A stretch of DNA of 5,729 nucleotides from Chitinophagaceae bacterium. Its GTDB lineage: Bacteria > Bacteroidota > Bacteroidia > Chitinophagales > Chitinophagaceae. Both the position numbers and the translations under genes were made by a program. The stretch covers positions 1 through 5,729 of the forward strand of contig JAHEZB010000184.1 of NCBI GenBank assembly GCA_023251285.1. Reading direction: 5' to 3'. Shown here one piece after another: positions 1 to 5,729 of the stretch. Below the pieces are notes generated by a model. That model saw nothing but the letters and a program-made list of their open reading frames with translations, did not search any database and was not told the DNA's origin. Position 1 is the stretch's first letter; every line of letters starts with the position of its first letter.

Positions 1-321
1 CTGAATTTATTTCCGAAAGAAGTGTATGAAAAAGAAATCAAATTTTATCTGACCAAACAAAAAGAATTTGGATTGCCATTGGACAGCCGCAAAACTTATA
101 CAAAGAGTGATTGGATCACATGGACTGCAACCCTTGCGGATAATCAGCAAAATTTTGAAGCATTAATAGATCCTGTTTTTAAATATACACAGGAAACGCC
201 GACACGTGTTCCCATGAGTGATTGGTATGAAACAACCAACGCAAAGCAAGTTGGTTTCCAGGCAAGGAGCGTGGTAGGAGGCTATTTCATGAAATTGCTG
301 GATGTGAAATTGAACAAGTAG
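1..321 (+). CDS. Glutaminase-A-like (DUF4965/DUF1793) protein, C-terminal part
   Basis: This is the last 106 codons of a gene that begins before the window. The frame is open from base 1 to the TAG at 319-321, so the GTG at 22 is an internal valine and not a start. The visible tail carries segments I recognise from the C-terminal six-hairpin-like domain of the glutaminase-A family (DUF5127/DUF4965/DUF1793): GLPLDSR (residues 24-30 of the fragment), [15 protein letters not shown] (33-47), [10 protein letters not shown] (69-78) and [12 protein letters not shown] (85-96). The family name comes from a secreted fungal glutaminase. In Bacteroidota such proteins often sit among glycosidases, and the alpha/alpha barrel of this domain resembles glycoside hydrolases, so glutaminase activity should not be assumed. 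The signal peptide and N-terminal domains lie outside the window. A GH76 gene follows 59 nt downstream on the same strand. Family assignment is fairly sure; function is not. Confidence 0.85.
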   Translation: MNLFPKEVYEKEIKFYLTKQKEFGLPLDSRKTYTKSDWITWTATLADNQQNFEALIDPVFKYTQETPTRVPMSDWYETTNAKQVGFQARSVVGGYFMKLLDVKLNK

Positions 322-322
322 T

Positions 323-351
323 TAATGGGCTAACTTGATATGCTAATATGC
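323..351. repeat. Short degenerate octamer repeats in the gap before the GH76 gene
   Basis: The 59-nt gap 322-380 contains imperfect copies of an octamer of the form TRATATGC: TGATATGC at 336-343 directly followed by TAATATGC at 344-351, with a weaker copy TAATGGGC at 323-330. I see no convincing promoter of the Bacteroidota -33/-7 type (TTTG, then TAnnTTTG) in this gap, and no terminator. The repeats could be a chance AT-rich pattern or the remnant of an intergenic simple-repeat family. Confidence 0.3.
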
Positions 352-380
352 TTATAAAACAACTTCAATAAAATAATGAT

Positions 381-1484
381 TTGAATATCAGTAAACAAAC
401 AATTAAGCCGCTTTTTGTTTTTTTCCTGCTGATGTTTTGCAGTAATGTAATATTAGCGCAATCAGCGCAGAAAATTTACAAAGACAGAATCGACACCCTC
501 AATAAAAATATATACACATATTTTTACGATTCAGCAAATGGGCTATATTATGAAACGAATCATGTGCGCCCAGGCGAAAAAAAACACTCTTATTTATGGC
601 CGTTATGCGCTTTGATTGAAGCGGCGAATGAAGAGGAAACTTTGCAACCTTCAAATGATTATTTGTCACCTGTAATGAAAGCGATTGTTCAATATGATAG
701 CGCCATCCCACCAGCTCCTGCGTACCAGGCTTATGTAACAAAAGAAGAAAAAGATTCGCGCTTTTATGACGATAATCAGTGGATTGCCATCGCTTGTCTT
801 GATGCTTATAACCGGACAAAAAATGAAAAGTATTTACACATTGCAAAAGAGATTTATCGTTTTATGATGACCGGTTTTGATACTTTATCCGGTGGAGGAA
901 TTTACTGGAAAGAAGACACAAAAAATTCTAAAAATACCTGTTCAAACGGGCCAGGTGTCCTGGTCGCGCTGCAACTTTATAAAGTTACTCATCAACAAAA
1001 TTATCTGGACACCGCCTTGCTTTTATATAATTGGTTAAATGCGCATCTGCAAGCTCCTGATGGATTGTACTATGATAACATAAAAATCCCTTCTTTAAAA
1101 ATCGATTCTGCAATTTATACTTATAACACCGGCACGATGCTTCAATCGAATGTGTTGTTATTTACCATAACAAAAGATAAAAAGTATTTTAAAAAAGCGC
1201 AACGTATTGCTTCGGCATCAGAAAAATATTTCTATAAAAACAACAAATTGCCGGCGAATTATTGGTTTAATGCGGTATTGTTAAGAGGCGAAATTGCTTT
1301 GTATAAAATTGATAAAAATAGAAAGCACATTCAATATTTCATTGATGATGCGAACCGGATTTGGAACGAAGAAAGAGAAAATGGGTTGATTGGAAAAAAA
1401 GGAAAAAGAAAGAGATTAATTGACCAGGCAGCAATGATTGAAATTTATGCAGGGCTTGCAGAATTACTTTCTGACAAAAAATGA
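381..1484 (+). CDS. Secreted GH76 family protein (putative alpha-1,6-mannanase)
   Basis: This 367-residue protein belongs to glycoside hydrolase family 76, retaining endo-alpha-1,6-mannanases with an (alpha/alpha)6 fold. The key sign is the FYDDNQW motif at residues 128-134, whose adjacent Asp130-Asp131 match the family's catalytic nucleophile and acid/base pair. Other family-like blocks are GGGIYW (171-176), YNTGTM (248-253) and WFNAVLLRGE (295-304). An N-terminal signal peptide (basic residues to Lys9, hydrophobic 11-25, likely cut after Ala26) predicts export to the periplasm or outside; Cys20 is not in a lipobox because Phe19 precedes it. The start is TTG at 381: an in-frame TAA at 369-371 excludes anything further upstream, and the next ATG (432, Met18) would destroy the signal peptide. 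The gene probably shares a transcript with the aldose epimerase 31 nt downstream. Family is secure; the exact substrate is inferred, since GH76 members vary and the neighbours point partly to arabinose glycans. Confidence 0.9.
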   Translation: MNISKQTIKPLFVFFLLMFCSNVILAQSAQKIYKDRIDTLNKNIYTYFYDSANGLYYETNHVRPGEKKHSYLWPLCALIEAANEEETLQPSNDYLSPVMKAIVQYDSAIPPAPAYQAYVTKEEKDSRFYDDNQWIAIACLDAYNRTKNEKYLHIAKEIYRFMMTGFDTLSGGGIYWKEDTKNSKNTCSNGPGVLVALQLYKVTHQQNYLDTALLLYNWLNAHLQAPDGLYYDNIKIPSLKIDSAIYTYNTGTMLQSNVLLFTITKDKKYFKKAQRIASASEKYFYKNNKLPANYWFNAVLLRGEIALYKIDKNRKHIQYFIDDANRIWNEERENGLIGKKGKRKRLIDQAAMIEIYAGLAELLSDKK

Positions 1485-1497
1485 TGAACTTTATCCC

Positions 1498-1515
1498 AAA
1501 AAAAAAAATAAAACA
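1498..1515 (+). promoter_or_regulatory. A-rich leader ahead of the aldose epimerase start
   Basis: Eleven consecutive A residues (1498-1508) followed by TAAAACA lead directly into the ATG at 1516. There is no Shine-Dalgarno sequence. In Bacteroidota, translation often relies on A-rich, unstructured leaders instead of an SD, so this stretch may be the ribosome-loading region that supports the 1516 start. The homopolymer is also a place where polymerase slippage or sequencing error could occur, but it lies outside both flanking reading frames as called. Confidence 0.35.
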
Positions 1516-2712
1516 ATGAAACAAAAAACCATTTCAATAATGGCAGCAACACTTGCTTTCGGATTAATTACATCCTGCAATTCTAATTCGAGCAAAGAGA
1601 CAAAAACTGATACAACAGCAGTATCCAAAGTTTCTACCGTCGATACGGGCAGCAGTTTAATTCCTGACAAGAAAAATTTTGAAACAACGATAGACGGCAA
1701 ACAAACCGATCTGTATGTTTTGAAAAATCATAACGGAATGGAAGCGGCATTTACCAATTATGGAGGGCGCATTGTAAGCCTTGTTGTGCCTGATAAAAAT
1801 GGAAAAATGACAGATGTGGTTGTGGGTTTCAACAGTGTTGAAGGTTATGAAAAATCTACGGAACCCTATTATGGTGGTACCATCGGGCGTTATGGAAACC
1901 GCATTGCAAAAGGAAAATTCACTTTAGATGGCAAGCAATACCAGCTATCAATAAACAATGGCGTCAACACATTGCATGGTGGCAAAAAAGGTTTCCAGGA
2001 TGTAGTGTGGAACGCGAATAAATTAAATGATTCCACCATTCAGTTTACTTATTTATCAAAAGATGGTGAGGAAGGTTTTCCGGGAAACCTGAATGTAAAA
2101 GTGACTTATTCACTTACAGGAGATAATAGTTTGAAATGTGAATATGAAGCAACAACTGATAAAACAACGGTGGTTAATCTGACGAATCACGCTTATTTCA
2201 ATCTTAACGGAGAAGGAAGTGGCACTATCTTAAACCATACGGTGCAGATTTATGCTGATAAATATAATCCTATAGATTCAGGTTGGATTCCATTAGGGCC
2301 TATCGCTACAGTTAAAGGAACACCTTTCGATTTTACAACTCCGACAACTATCGGTGCACGCATCAATGACAATCAACAATTAAAAAATGGCAAAGGTTAC
2401 GATCACAATTTTGTTTTAAATGGAACCAAGGTCGATGGATTGAATCATGCAGCTACGGTTACAGGCGATAAATCAGGAATCGTAATGAATGTATATACAC
2501 AGGAACCCGGATTGCAATTTTACAGTGGCAATTTTATGGCGTCTAAAAATACTTTTGGTGACGGAAGTAAGGACGATTACAGAACAGCATTTGCAATGGA
2601 AACACAGCATTTTCCTGATTCTCCAAATGAACCTTCTTATCCATCAACGGTGCTAAAGCCAGGACAGGTTTATAAAACGTATAGTTTGTATAATTTTTCT
2701 ACGATTAAATAA
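1516..2712 (+). CDS. galM: Lipoprotein aldose 1-epimerase (GalM-type mutarotase)
   Basis: This 398-residue protein interconverts alpha and beta anomers of free aldoses such as galactose, glucose, xylose or arabinose. The catalytic features of the galactose mutarotase family are all present: GNR at 127-129, NTLHGG with His154, NLTNHAYFNLNG with the catalytic-acid-type His225, GYDHNF with Asp296, and METQHFPDSPNEP with the catalytic-base-type Glu362. The N-terminus is a lipoprotein signal ending ITSC, with lipid-modified Cys21, followed by a Ser/Thr/Lys-rich linker to about residue 45. The enzyme is therefore predicted to be membrane-anchored outside the cytoplasm. No acidic surface-export signal follows the cysteine, so a periplasm-facing location is my guess. 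I chose ATG 1516 over an in-frame ATG at 1438 because the latter lies inside the GH76 gene and would bury the signal peptide. The GH43 gene starts 30 nt downstream. The context suggests it equilibrates sugars released by the neighbouring glycosidases. Confidence 0.95.
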   Translation: MKQKTISIMAATLAFGLITSCNSNSSKETKTDTTAVSKVSTVDTGSSLIPDKKNFETTIDGKQTDLYVLKNHNGMEAAFTNYGGRIVSLVVPDKNGKMTDVVVGFNSVEGYEKSTEPYYGGTIGRYGNRIAKGKFTLDGKQYQLSINNGVNTLHGGKKGFQDVVWNANKLNDSTIQFTYLSKDGEEGFPGNLNVKVTYSLTGDNSLKCEYEATTDKTTVVNLTNHAYFNLNGEGSGTILNHTVQIYADKYNPIDSGWIPLGPIATVKGTPFDFTTPTTIGARINDNQQLKNGKGYDHNFVLNGTKVDGLNHAATVTGDKSGIVMNVYTQEPGLQFYSGNFMASKNTFGDGSKDDYRTAFAMETQHFPDSPNEPSYPSTVLKPGQVYKTYSLYNFSTIK

Positions 2713-2742
2713 CGTCGCGCTTTTTTAAAAATTCACTGTTGA

Positions 2743-4722
2743 ATGCGTAAAATCATTTTTCTTATTATTTGTTCGTTTACTGCAACTACCATTTTTGGTC
2801 AACGAACCTTTACCAATCCGTTACTTCCTTCAGGTGCAGATCCGTGGGTTACTTATCATGATGGATATTATTATTACACCAATACTACAGCAAAAAACCT
2901 GACTTTGTGGAAGACAAAGAACATGGGCGACCTGAAGGATGCAGAAAAAAAAGTGGTATGGAATCCGCCTCAGAAAGGGCCATATTCCAAAGAGATATGG
3001 GCGCCTGAAATTCATTTTTTGCAAGGTAAATGGTACGCTTATTTTGCCGCCGACAGCGGTAGTAATTTCACACACAGGATCTATGTTTTGGAGAATGCAT
3101 CTCAAGATCCTTTGCAGGGAACATGGAGCATGAAAGGTGAATTAAACCTTCCGGAAAATAAATGGGCGATTGATGCAAGTGTGTTCGAAAACAAAGGAAA
3201 GATGTATGTTATCTGGAGCGGATGGAAGGGAAATGTAAATGGTGAACAGGATATTTTCATTGCGCAGTTAAAAAATCCATGGACAGCAGAAGGCAAACGA
3301 ACATTGATTTCTGCGCCTACCTTTAAATGGGAAACGAATGGAGATTTACACAATCCAAATGATGTAAAGCATGTAAATGTCAATGAAGGGCCGGAGATTT
3401 TAAAACACGGCGACAAAATATTTTTGATCTATTCTGCCAGTGGTTGCTGGACCGATTATTATGCGTTGGGAATGCTAACAACAAGTGTAGATGCAGATTT
3501 AATAAAAGCTTCCTCATGGATAAAATGTGATCATCCTGTTTTCAAGCAATCTCCCGAAAATCACGTATACGCGACCGGCCATAATTCATTTTTCAAATCG
3601 CCTGACGGAAAAGAGGATTATATTTTATATCATGCAAACGATGCGCCCGGAGAAGGTTGCGGTTGGCATCGTTCACCTCGTGCACAAAAGTTTACATGGA
3701 ATGAGGATGGTTCTCCAAACTTTGGTGAGCCTGTACCAGCAGGAGTGGAGCTGGCTCTTCCTTCAGGAACTGAAGTTTCAGAAATACGAAAAAATCCGGT
3801 ACTTAATACGAATTTTCCAGATCCGACGGTGATAAATATCAACGGCAGTTATTACGCTTATGCTACCAACAGCATGCATGATGGTAAAATGATTAACATA
3901 CAAATGGCTACATCCGACGATTTATTCAATTGGACGTATGAAGGCGATGCATTGCCACAAAAGCCAATATGGGCGAGCAATACACAACGTTTTTGGGCGC
4001 CGGATGTGTTATATGATTCTTCCATTAGTGAATACGTAATGTTTTATAGCGCACAAAATAATGATACCAGTCTGAATATGTGTATCGGAGTTGCTTTTTC
4101 CAAAAATCCAGGAGGACCGTTTCATGATTCAGGAAAGCCAATTTTGGAGGGGAAAGATTTTAAAAATATCGACCCTATGGCAATGATTGATCCTCAGACA
4201 GGAAAACGATTGTTGTATTGGGGATCTGAATTTGCGCCTATAAAAGTTCGTGAATTAAACGACGACTGGAAAAGTTTTAAAGAAGGATCCACGGCTACTT
4301 CGATAATGTTTCCGGGAGTAGAAAAGGATTATACAAAGCTGGTTGAAGGTGCATGGGTAGATTACCATGATGGGAAATATTATTTGTATTATTCGGGTGA
4401 TAATTGTTGTGGCGATAATTCAAATTATGCAGTTATGATAGCCCGTGCTCATAATGCTTTTGGCCCGTTTGAAAGATTGGGTGAAGCAAACGGAAGCGGT
4501 AGCAGTGTTATTCTTCAAAAAGACAGTACCTGGACTGCGCCGGGACATAATTCTATTTTTAAGGACAATAACGGAAATTCATGGATTGCTTATCATGCCA
4601 TTTGGAAAAATGAAGCAGAAGTGGAAAAAGCAAAACATGAAAATAAATATGTCAGAAGGGTGATGTGTATTGAGCCCGTGATTTATACAAATGGCTGGCC
4701 GATTGTTGAAAAAAAATATTAG
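2743..4722 (+). CDS. Secreted tandem GH43-GH43 protein (putative arabinofuranosidase/arabinanase)
   Basis: This 659-residue protein has a signal peptide (1 to about 19, ending IFG before Gln20) and two complete GH43 five-bladed propeller domains. Domain 1 (about 24-340) carries the base Asp33 in GADPWV, the pKa modulator Asp144 in AIDASVF, the acid Glu215 in NEGPE and a conserved His280 in ATGHNSFF. It resembles the LbAraf43-type alpha-L-arabinofuranosidases. Domain 2 (about 351-659) carries Asp360 in FPDPTV, Asp477 in NIDPMA, Glu535 in VEGAWV and His602 in APGHNSIF, and resembles ABN-like endo-arabinanase-type GH43 proteins. Both active sites look intact, which suggests two cooperating activities on arabinose-containing side chains or arabinan. 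Subfamily labels are from memory; GH43 also includes beta-xylosidases and galactosidases, so the substrate is inferred. It sits 30 nt after the aldose epimerase gene and is probably the last gene of the unit. Its TAG overlaps the stop of the opposing YdeI-family gene. Confidence 0.93.
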   Translation: MRKIIFLIICSFTATTIFGQRTFTNPLLPSGADPWVTYHDGYYYYTNTTAKNLTLWKTKNMGDLKDAEKKVVWNPPQKGPYSKEIWAPEIHFLQGKWYAYFAADSGSNFTHRIYVLENASQDPLQGTWSMKGELNLPENKWAIDASVFENKGKMYVIWSGWKGNVNGEQDIFIAQLKNPWTAEGKRTLISAPTFKWETNGDLHNPNDVKHVNVNEGPEILKHGDKIFLIYSASGCWTDYYALGMLTTSVDADLIKASSWIKCDHPVFKQSPENHVYATGHNSFFKSPDGKEDYILYHANDAPGEGCGWHRSPRAQKFTWNEDGSPNFGEPVPAGVELALPSGTEVSEIRKNPVLNTNFPDPTVININGSYYAYATNSMHDGKMINIQMATSDDLFNWTYEGDALPQKPIWASNTQRFWAPDVLYDSSISEYVMFYSAQNNDTSLNMCIGVAFSKNPGGPFHDSGKPILEGKDFKNIDPMAMIDPQTGKRLLYWGSEFAPIKVRELNDDWKSFKEGSTATSIMFPGVEKDYTKLVEGAWVDYHDGKYYLYYSGDNCCGDNSNYAVMIARAHNAFGPFERLGEANGSGSSVILQKDSTWTAPGHNSIFKDNNGNSWIAYHAIWKNEAEVEKAKHENKYVRRVMCIEPVIYTNGWPIVEKKY

Positions 4723-4751
4723 TCATCCAATCCTTTTCCATCTAATATTTT
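4713..4751. terminator. Candidate bidirectional terminator at the convergent gene ends
   Basis: A perfect 10-bp inverted repeat, AAAATATTAG at 4713-4722 and CTAATATTTT at 4742-4751, encloses a 19-nt loop and straddles both stop codons. Outside it, GCCG (4698-4701) could pair with CGGC (4752-4755) across an asymmetric bulge. Plus-strand transcripts meet five T at 4761-4765. Minus-strand transcripts read a U-run from the A-tract at 4709-4716. The stem has only one G-C pair, so it is a weak candidate and may be incidental to an AT-rich junction. Confidence 0.3.
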
Positions 4752-5303
4752 CGGCAAATATTTTTCCACCCTCGCTTCCCTTGTTTTCGATTGTTTCGGC
4801 TGTGAAAAATAAAAAATATAGGCTCTTTGTCTTCCCGGTGTGAGGGCTTCAAAAGCAGTTTTTAATGAAGATATTTCAGTCAATTTGTTCTGAAATTCTT
4901 CAGGAACAGGGAAATCTTTTGTCTTTTTTAAAGGTACTTTTAAACCTGCTTCTTCCACTTCAACTGCCTGGTAGATGTATCCTTTTATTACCGGAGCCAT
5001 TTTCACAATTTCCTGTAAATTGGTAAACCTGATCTGCCGTGCCGACTGCACATTTTCTGTTTGTTGGATTAAAATGTTTTCCGGATCATTCAATAAAGCT
5101 CCTTTAAAAAACAAAAGAGCGTAGTATTCTTTAAATACATGAATTAACACAATATTTTTTCCTTCAAACGTGTAGCAGGGACAACCCCATTTCAATTCTT
5201 CTTTGAGATCACAATCCAGAACGATTTTTCTTAATTGCTGTGTTTCTTTTTGCCATTTGCCTTTATTAAAATAAAAATCAGCCTTTGTATTCATTGTGTT
5301 CAT
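4719..5303 (-). CDS. YdeI/OmpD-associated family protein (DUF1801 + OmdA-like domain)
   Basis: This 194-residue protein, probably cytoplasmic, has two recognisable parts. The N-terminal DUF1801 domain (about 15-120) shows LKEELKWGCPCYTFEGKNI (33-51), LLFFKGALLNDP (63-74) and SARQIRF (87-93). The C-terminal YdeI/OmdA-like domain (about 135-194) shows the hallmark LTPGRQR (154-160), KQSKTRE (170-176) and KILDGKG (185-191). The length fits full-length two-domain members. I see no signal peptide or membrane segment. The biochemical role is unknown; the family name refers to loose links with OmpD and bacteriocin tolerance in other bacteria, which should not be taken as function here. ATG codons at 5303 and 5294 (reading leftwards) are both possible starts; neither has an SD. 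It lies 17 nt downstream of the DUF4256 gene on the same strand, so the two are probably cotranscribed, and it converges on the GH43 gene. Confidence 0.9.
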   Translation of the reverse strand: MNTMNTKADFYFNKGKWQKETQQLRKIVLDCDLKEELKWGCPCYTFEGKNIVLIHVFKEYYALLFFKGALLNDPENILIQQTENVQSARQIRFTNLQEIVKMAPVIKGYIYQAVEVEEAGLKVPLKKTKDFPVPEEFQNKLTEISSLKTAFEALTPGRQRAYIFYFSQPKQSKTREARVEKYLPKILDGKGLDD

Positions 5304-5320
5304 TTAAAAAATAGTAAAAT

Positions 5321-5729
5321 TTAAACATGTAGCAAGCCGCGAAATCCCCTCGCAGCGTAATATGATTCTGCTCCATTATGATAAAGAAACACCGTGTCGT
5401 ACCGACGATCACAAAAAAGAGCACCACCTAATTTCCGGATAGCTGCAGGCGTTTTCACCCAACTTGACGTTTTCAAGTCAAACTTTCCAAGCTGTTGCAG
5501 CCCGCGGTATTGTTCTTCTGTTAAAAGCTCAATGCCCATTTCAGAAGCCATATCAATGGCGCTATTCGCCGGCTTATATTCTTTCCTTGAATTCAGCGCT
5601 TCACGGTCGTAACAAAGGCTTCTACGGCCTTTTGGACTTTCTGCGGAGCAATCATAAAAAATAAATCCGCTTGTCTTTTTATCTTCGCTAACGATTACGT
5701 CCGGTTCACCGCCCGTTCTTTCCATTTCA
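5321..5729 (-). CDS. DUF4256 family protein, C-terminal part
   Basis: The window holds the last 135 residues and the TAA stop (5321-5323 on the plus strand) of a gene whose start lies beyond base 5729. The frame stays open past the methionine at 5723-5725, giving a Glu before MERTGGEPDV, so that methionine is most likely internal. Numbering from this Met, segments I recall as typical of DUF4256 are MERTGGEPDVIV (1-12), SAESPKGRRSLCYDREAL (27-44), NSAIDMASEMGIELLTEEQY (54-73), SSWVKTPAAIRKLGGALFCD (86-105) and ESYYAARGFRG (119-129). Family members are, from memory, about 185 residues, so roughly 50 are missing. The function is unknown; no signal peptide or membrane segment shows in the visible part. 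The YdeI-family gene follows 17 nt downstream, pointing to an operon. Confidence 0.88.
   Translation of the reverse strand, partial: EMERTGGEPDVIVSEDKKTSGFIFYDCSAESPKGRRSLCYDREALNSRKEYKPANSAIDMASEMGIELLTEEQYRGLQQLGKFDLKTSSWVKTPAAIRKLGGALFCDRRYDTVFLYHNGAESYYAARGFRGLLHV

Noticed and set aside
315..337. Small hairpin at the end of the first gene (CAAG/CTTG and TTA/TAA stems)
   Set aside because: It has only seven pairs with a three-base bulge and no T-run after it, so it is not a credible terminator.
432..482. GH76 protein as a lipoprotein through Cys20
   Set aside because: The residue before the cysteine is Phe19 and the -2 residue is Met18, which does not fit a lipobox; a type I cleavage after Ala26 fits better.
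499..846. Minus-strand open frame of 115 codons inside the GH76 gene
   Set aside because: It lies wholly antisense to a well-supported GH76 coding region, and its protein has no recognisable family motif.
1438..1515. Upstream extension of galM to ATG 1438
   Set aside because: It would overlap the GH76 3' end by 47 nt and put 26 polar residues ahead of a clear lipoprotein signal peptide.
1339..1700. Minus-strand frames across the GH76 end and galM start
   Set aside because: They are driven by the A-rich plus strand giving Phe-rich antisense translations, and they cross two supported genes.
2713..2742. GC-rich CGTCGCGC followed by six T between galM and the GH43 gene, as a possible terminator
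   Set aside because: The GC block has no adequate inverted partner to form a stem before the T-run, and the downstream gene is close and codirectional.
3102..3416. Minus-strand frame of 104 codons, with other antisense or shifted frames across the GH43 gene (2830-3105, 2939-3133, 3527-3832, 3630-3842, 4445-4663)
   Set aside because: The GH43 frame carries all catalytic motifs across these stretches; the others are out-of-frame shadows with unlikely composition.
5394..5664. Two overlapping plus-strand frames opposite the DUF4256 gene
   Set aside because: The minus-strand protein is a convincing DUF4256 match over the same bases, so these are antisense shadows.

Overview
The window looks like chromosomal DNA of a member of the Bacteroidota, plausibly a Chitinophagaceae-like soil or plant-associated species. 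The support is an AT-rich base composition, no Shine-Dalgarno-like motifs ahead of the genes, A-rich leaders, a Bacteroidota-style lipoprotein signal on a secreted mutarotase, and protein families typical of polysaccharide-degrading members of this phylum. The genus is inference; there is no rRNA or other marker gene here.

Region 1 (positions 1-4722, plus strand) is a run of four same-direction carbohydrate-related genes with gaps of 59, 31 and 30 nt, probably one transcription unit. In order they are: the 3' end of a glutaminase-A-like protein (DUF4965/DUF1793 type), a secreted GH76 protein (alpha-1,6-mannanase family), a lipoprotein aldose 1-epimerase (GalM family), and a secreted protein with two complete GH43 catalytic domains in tandem. 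The likely division of labour is that the exported glycosidases trim an arabinose- and/or mannose-containing glycan outside the cytoplasm, and the anchored mutarotase equilibrates the released sugar anomers before uptake. No SusC/SusD pair, transporter or regulator lies in the window, so calling it a polysaccharide utilization locus is inference.

Region 2 (positions 4719-5729, minus strand) holds a YdeI/OmpD-associated family protein (DUF1801 plus C-terminal YdeI/OmdA domain) and, 17 nt upstream of it, a DUF4256 protein cut by the window edge. They probably form a small two-gene operon unrelated to glycan use. The two regions converge tail to tail, with stop codons overlapping in four bases and an AT-rich inverted repeat straddling the junction that may terminate transcription in both directions.

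No RNA genes, mobile elements, CRISPR arrays or broken genes were seen. The points most worth a second look are the tandem GH43 architecture, the unassigned activity of the glutaminase-A-like protein in a glycan locus, and the mixed mannanase/arabinosidase gene content. I found no clear sign of a wholly new system.
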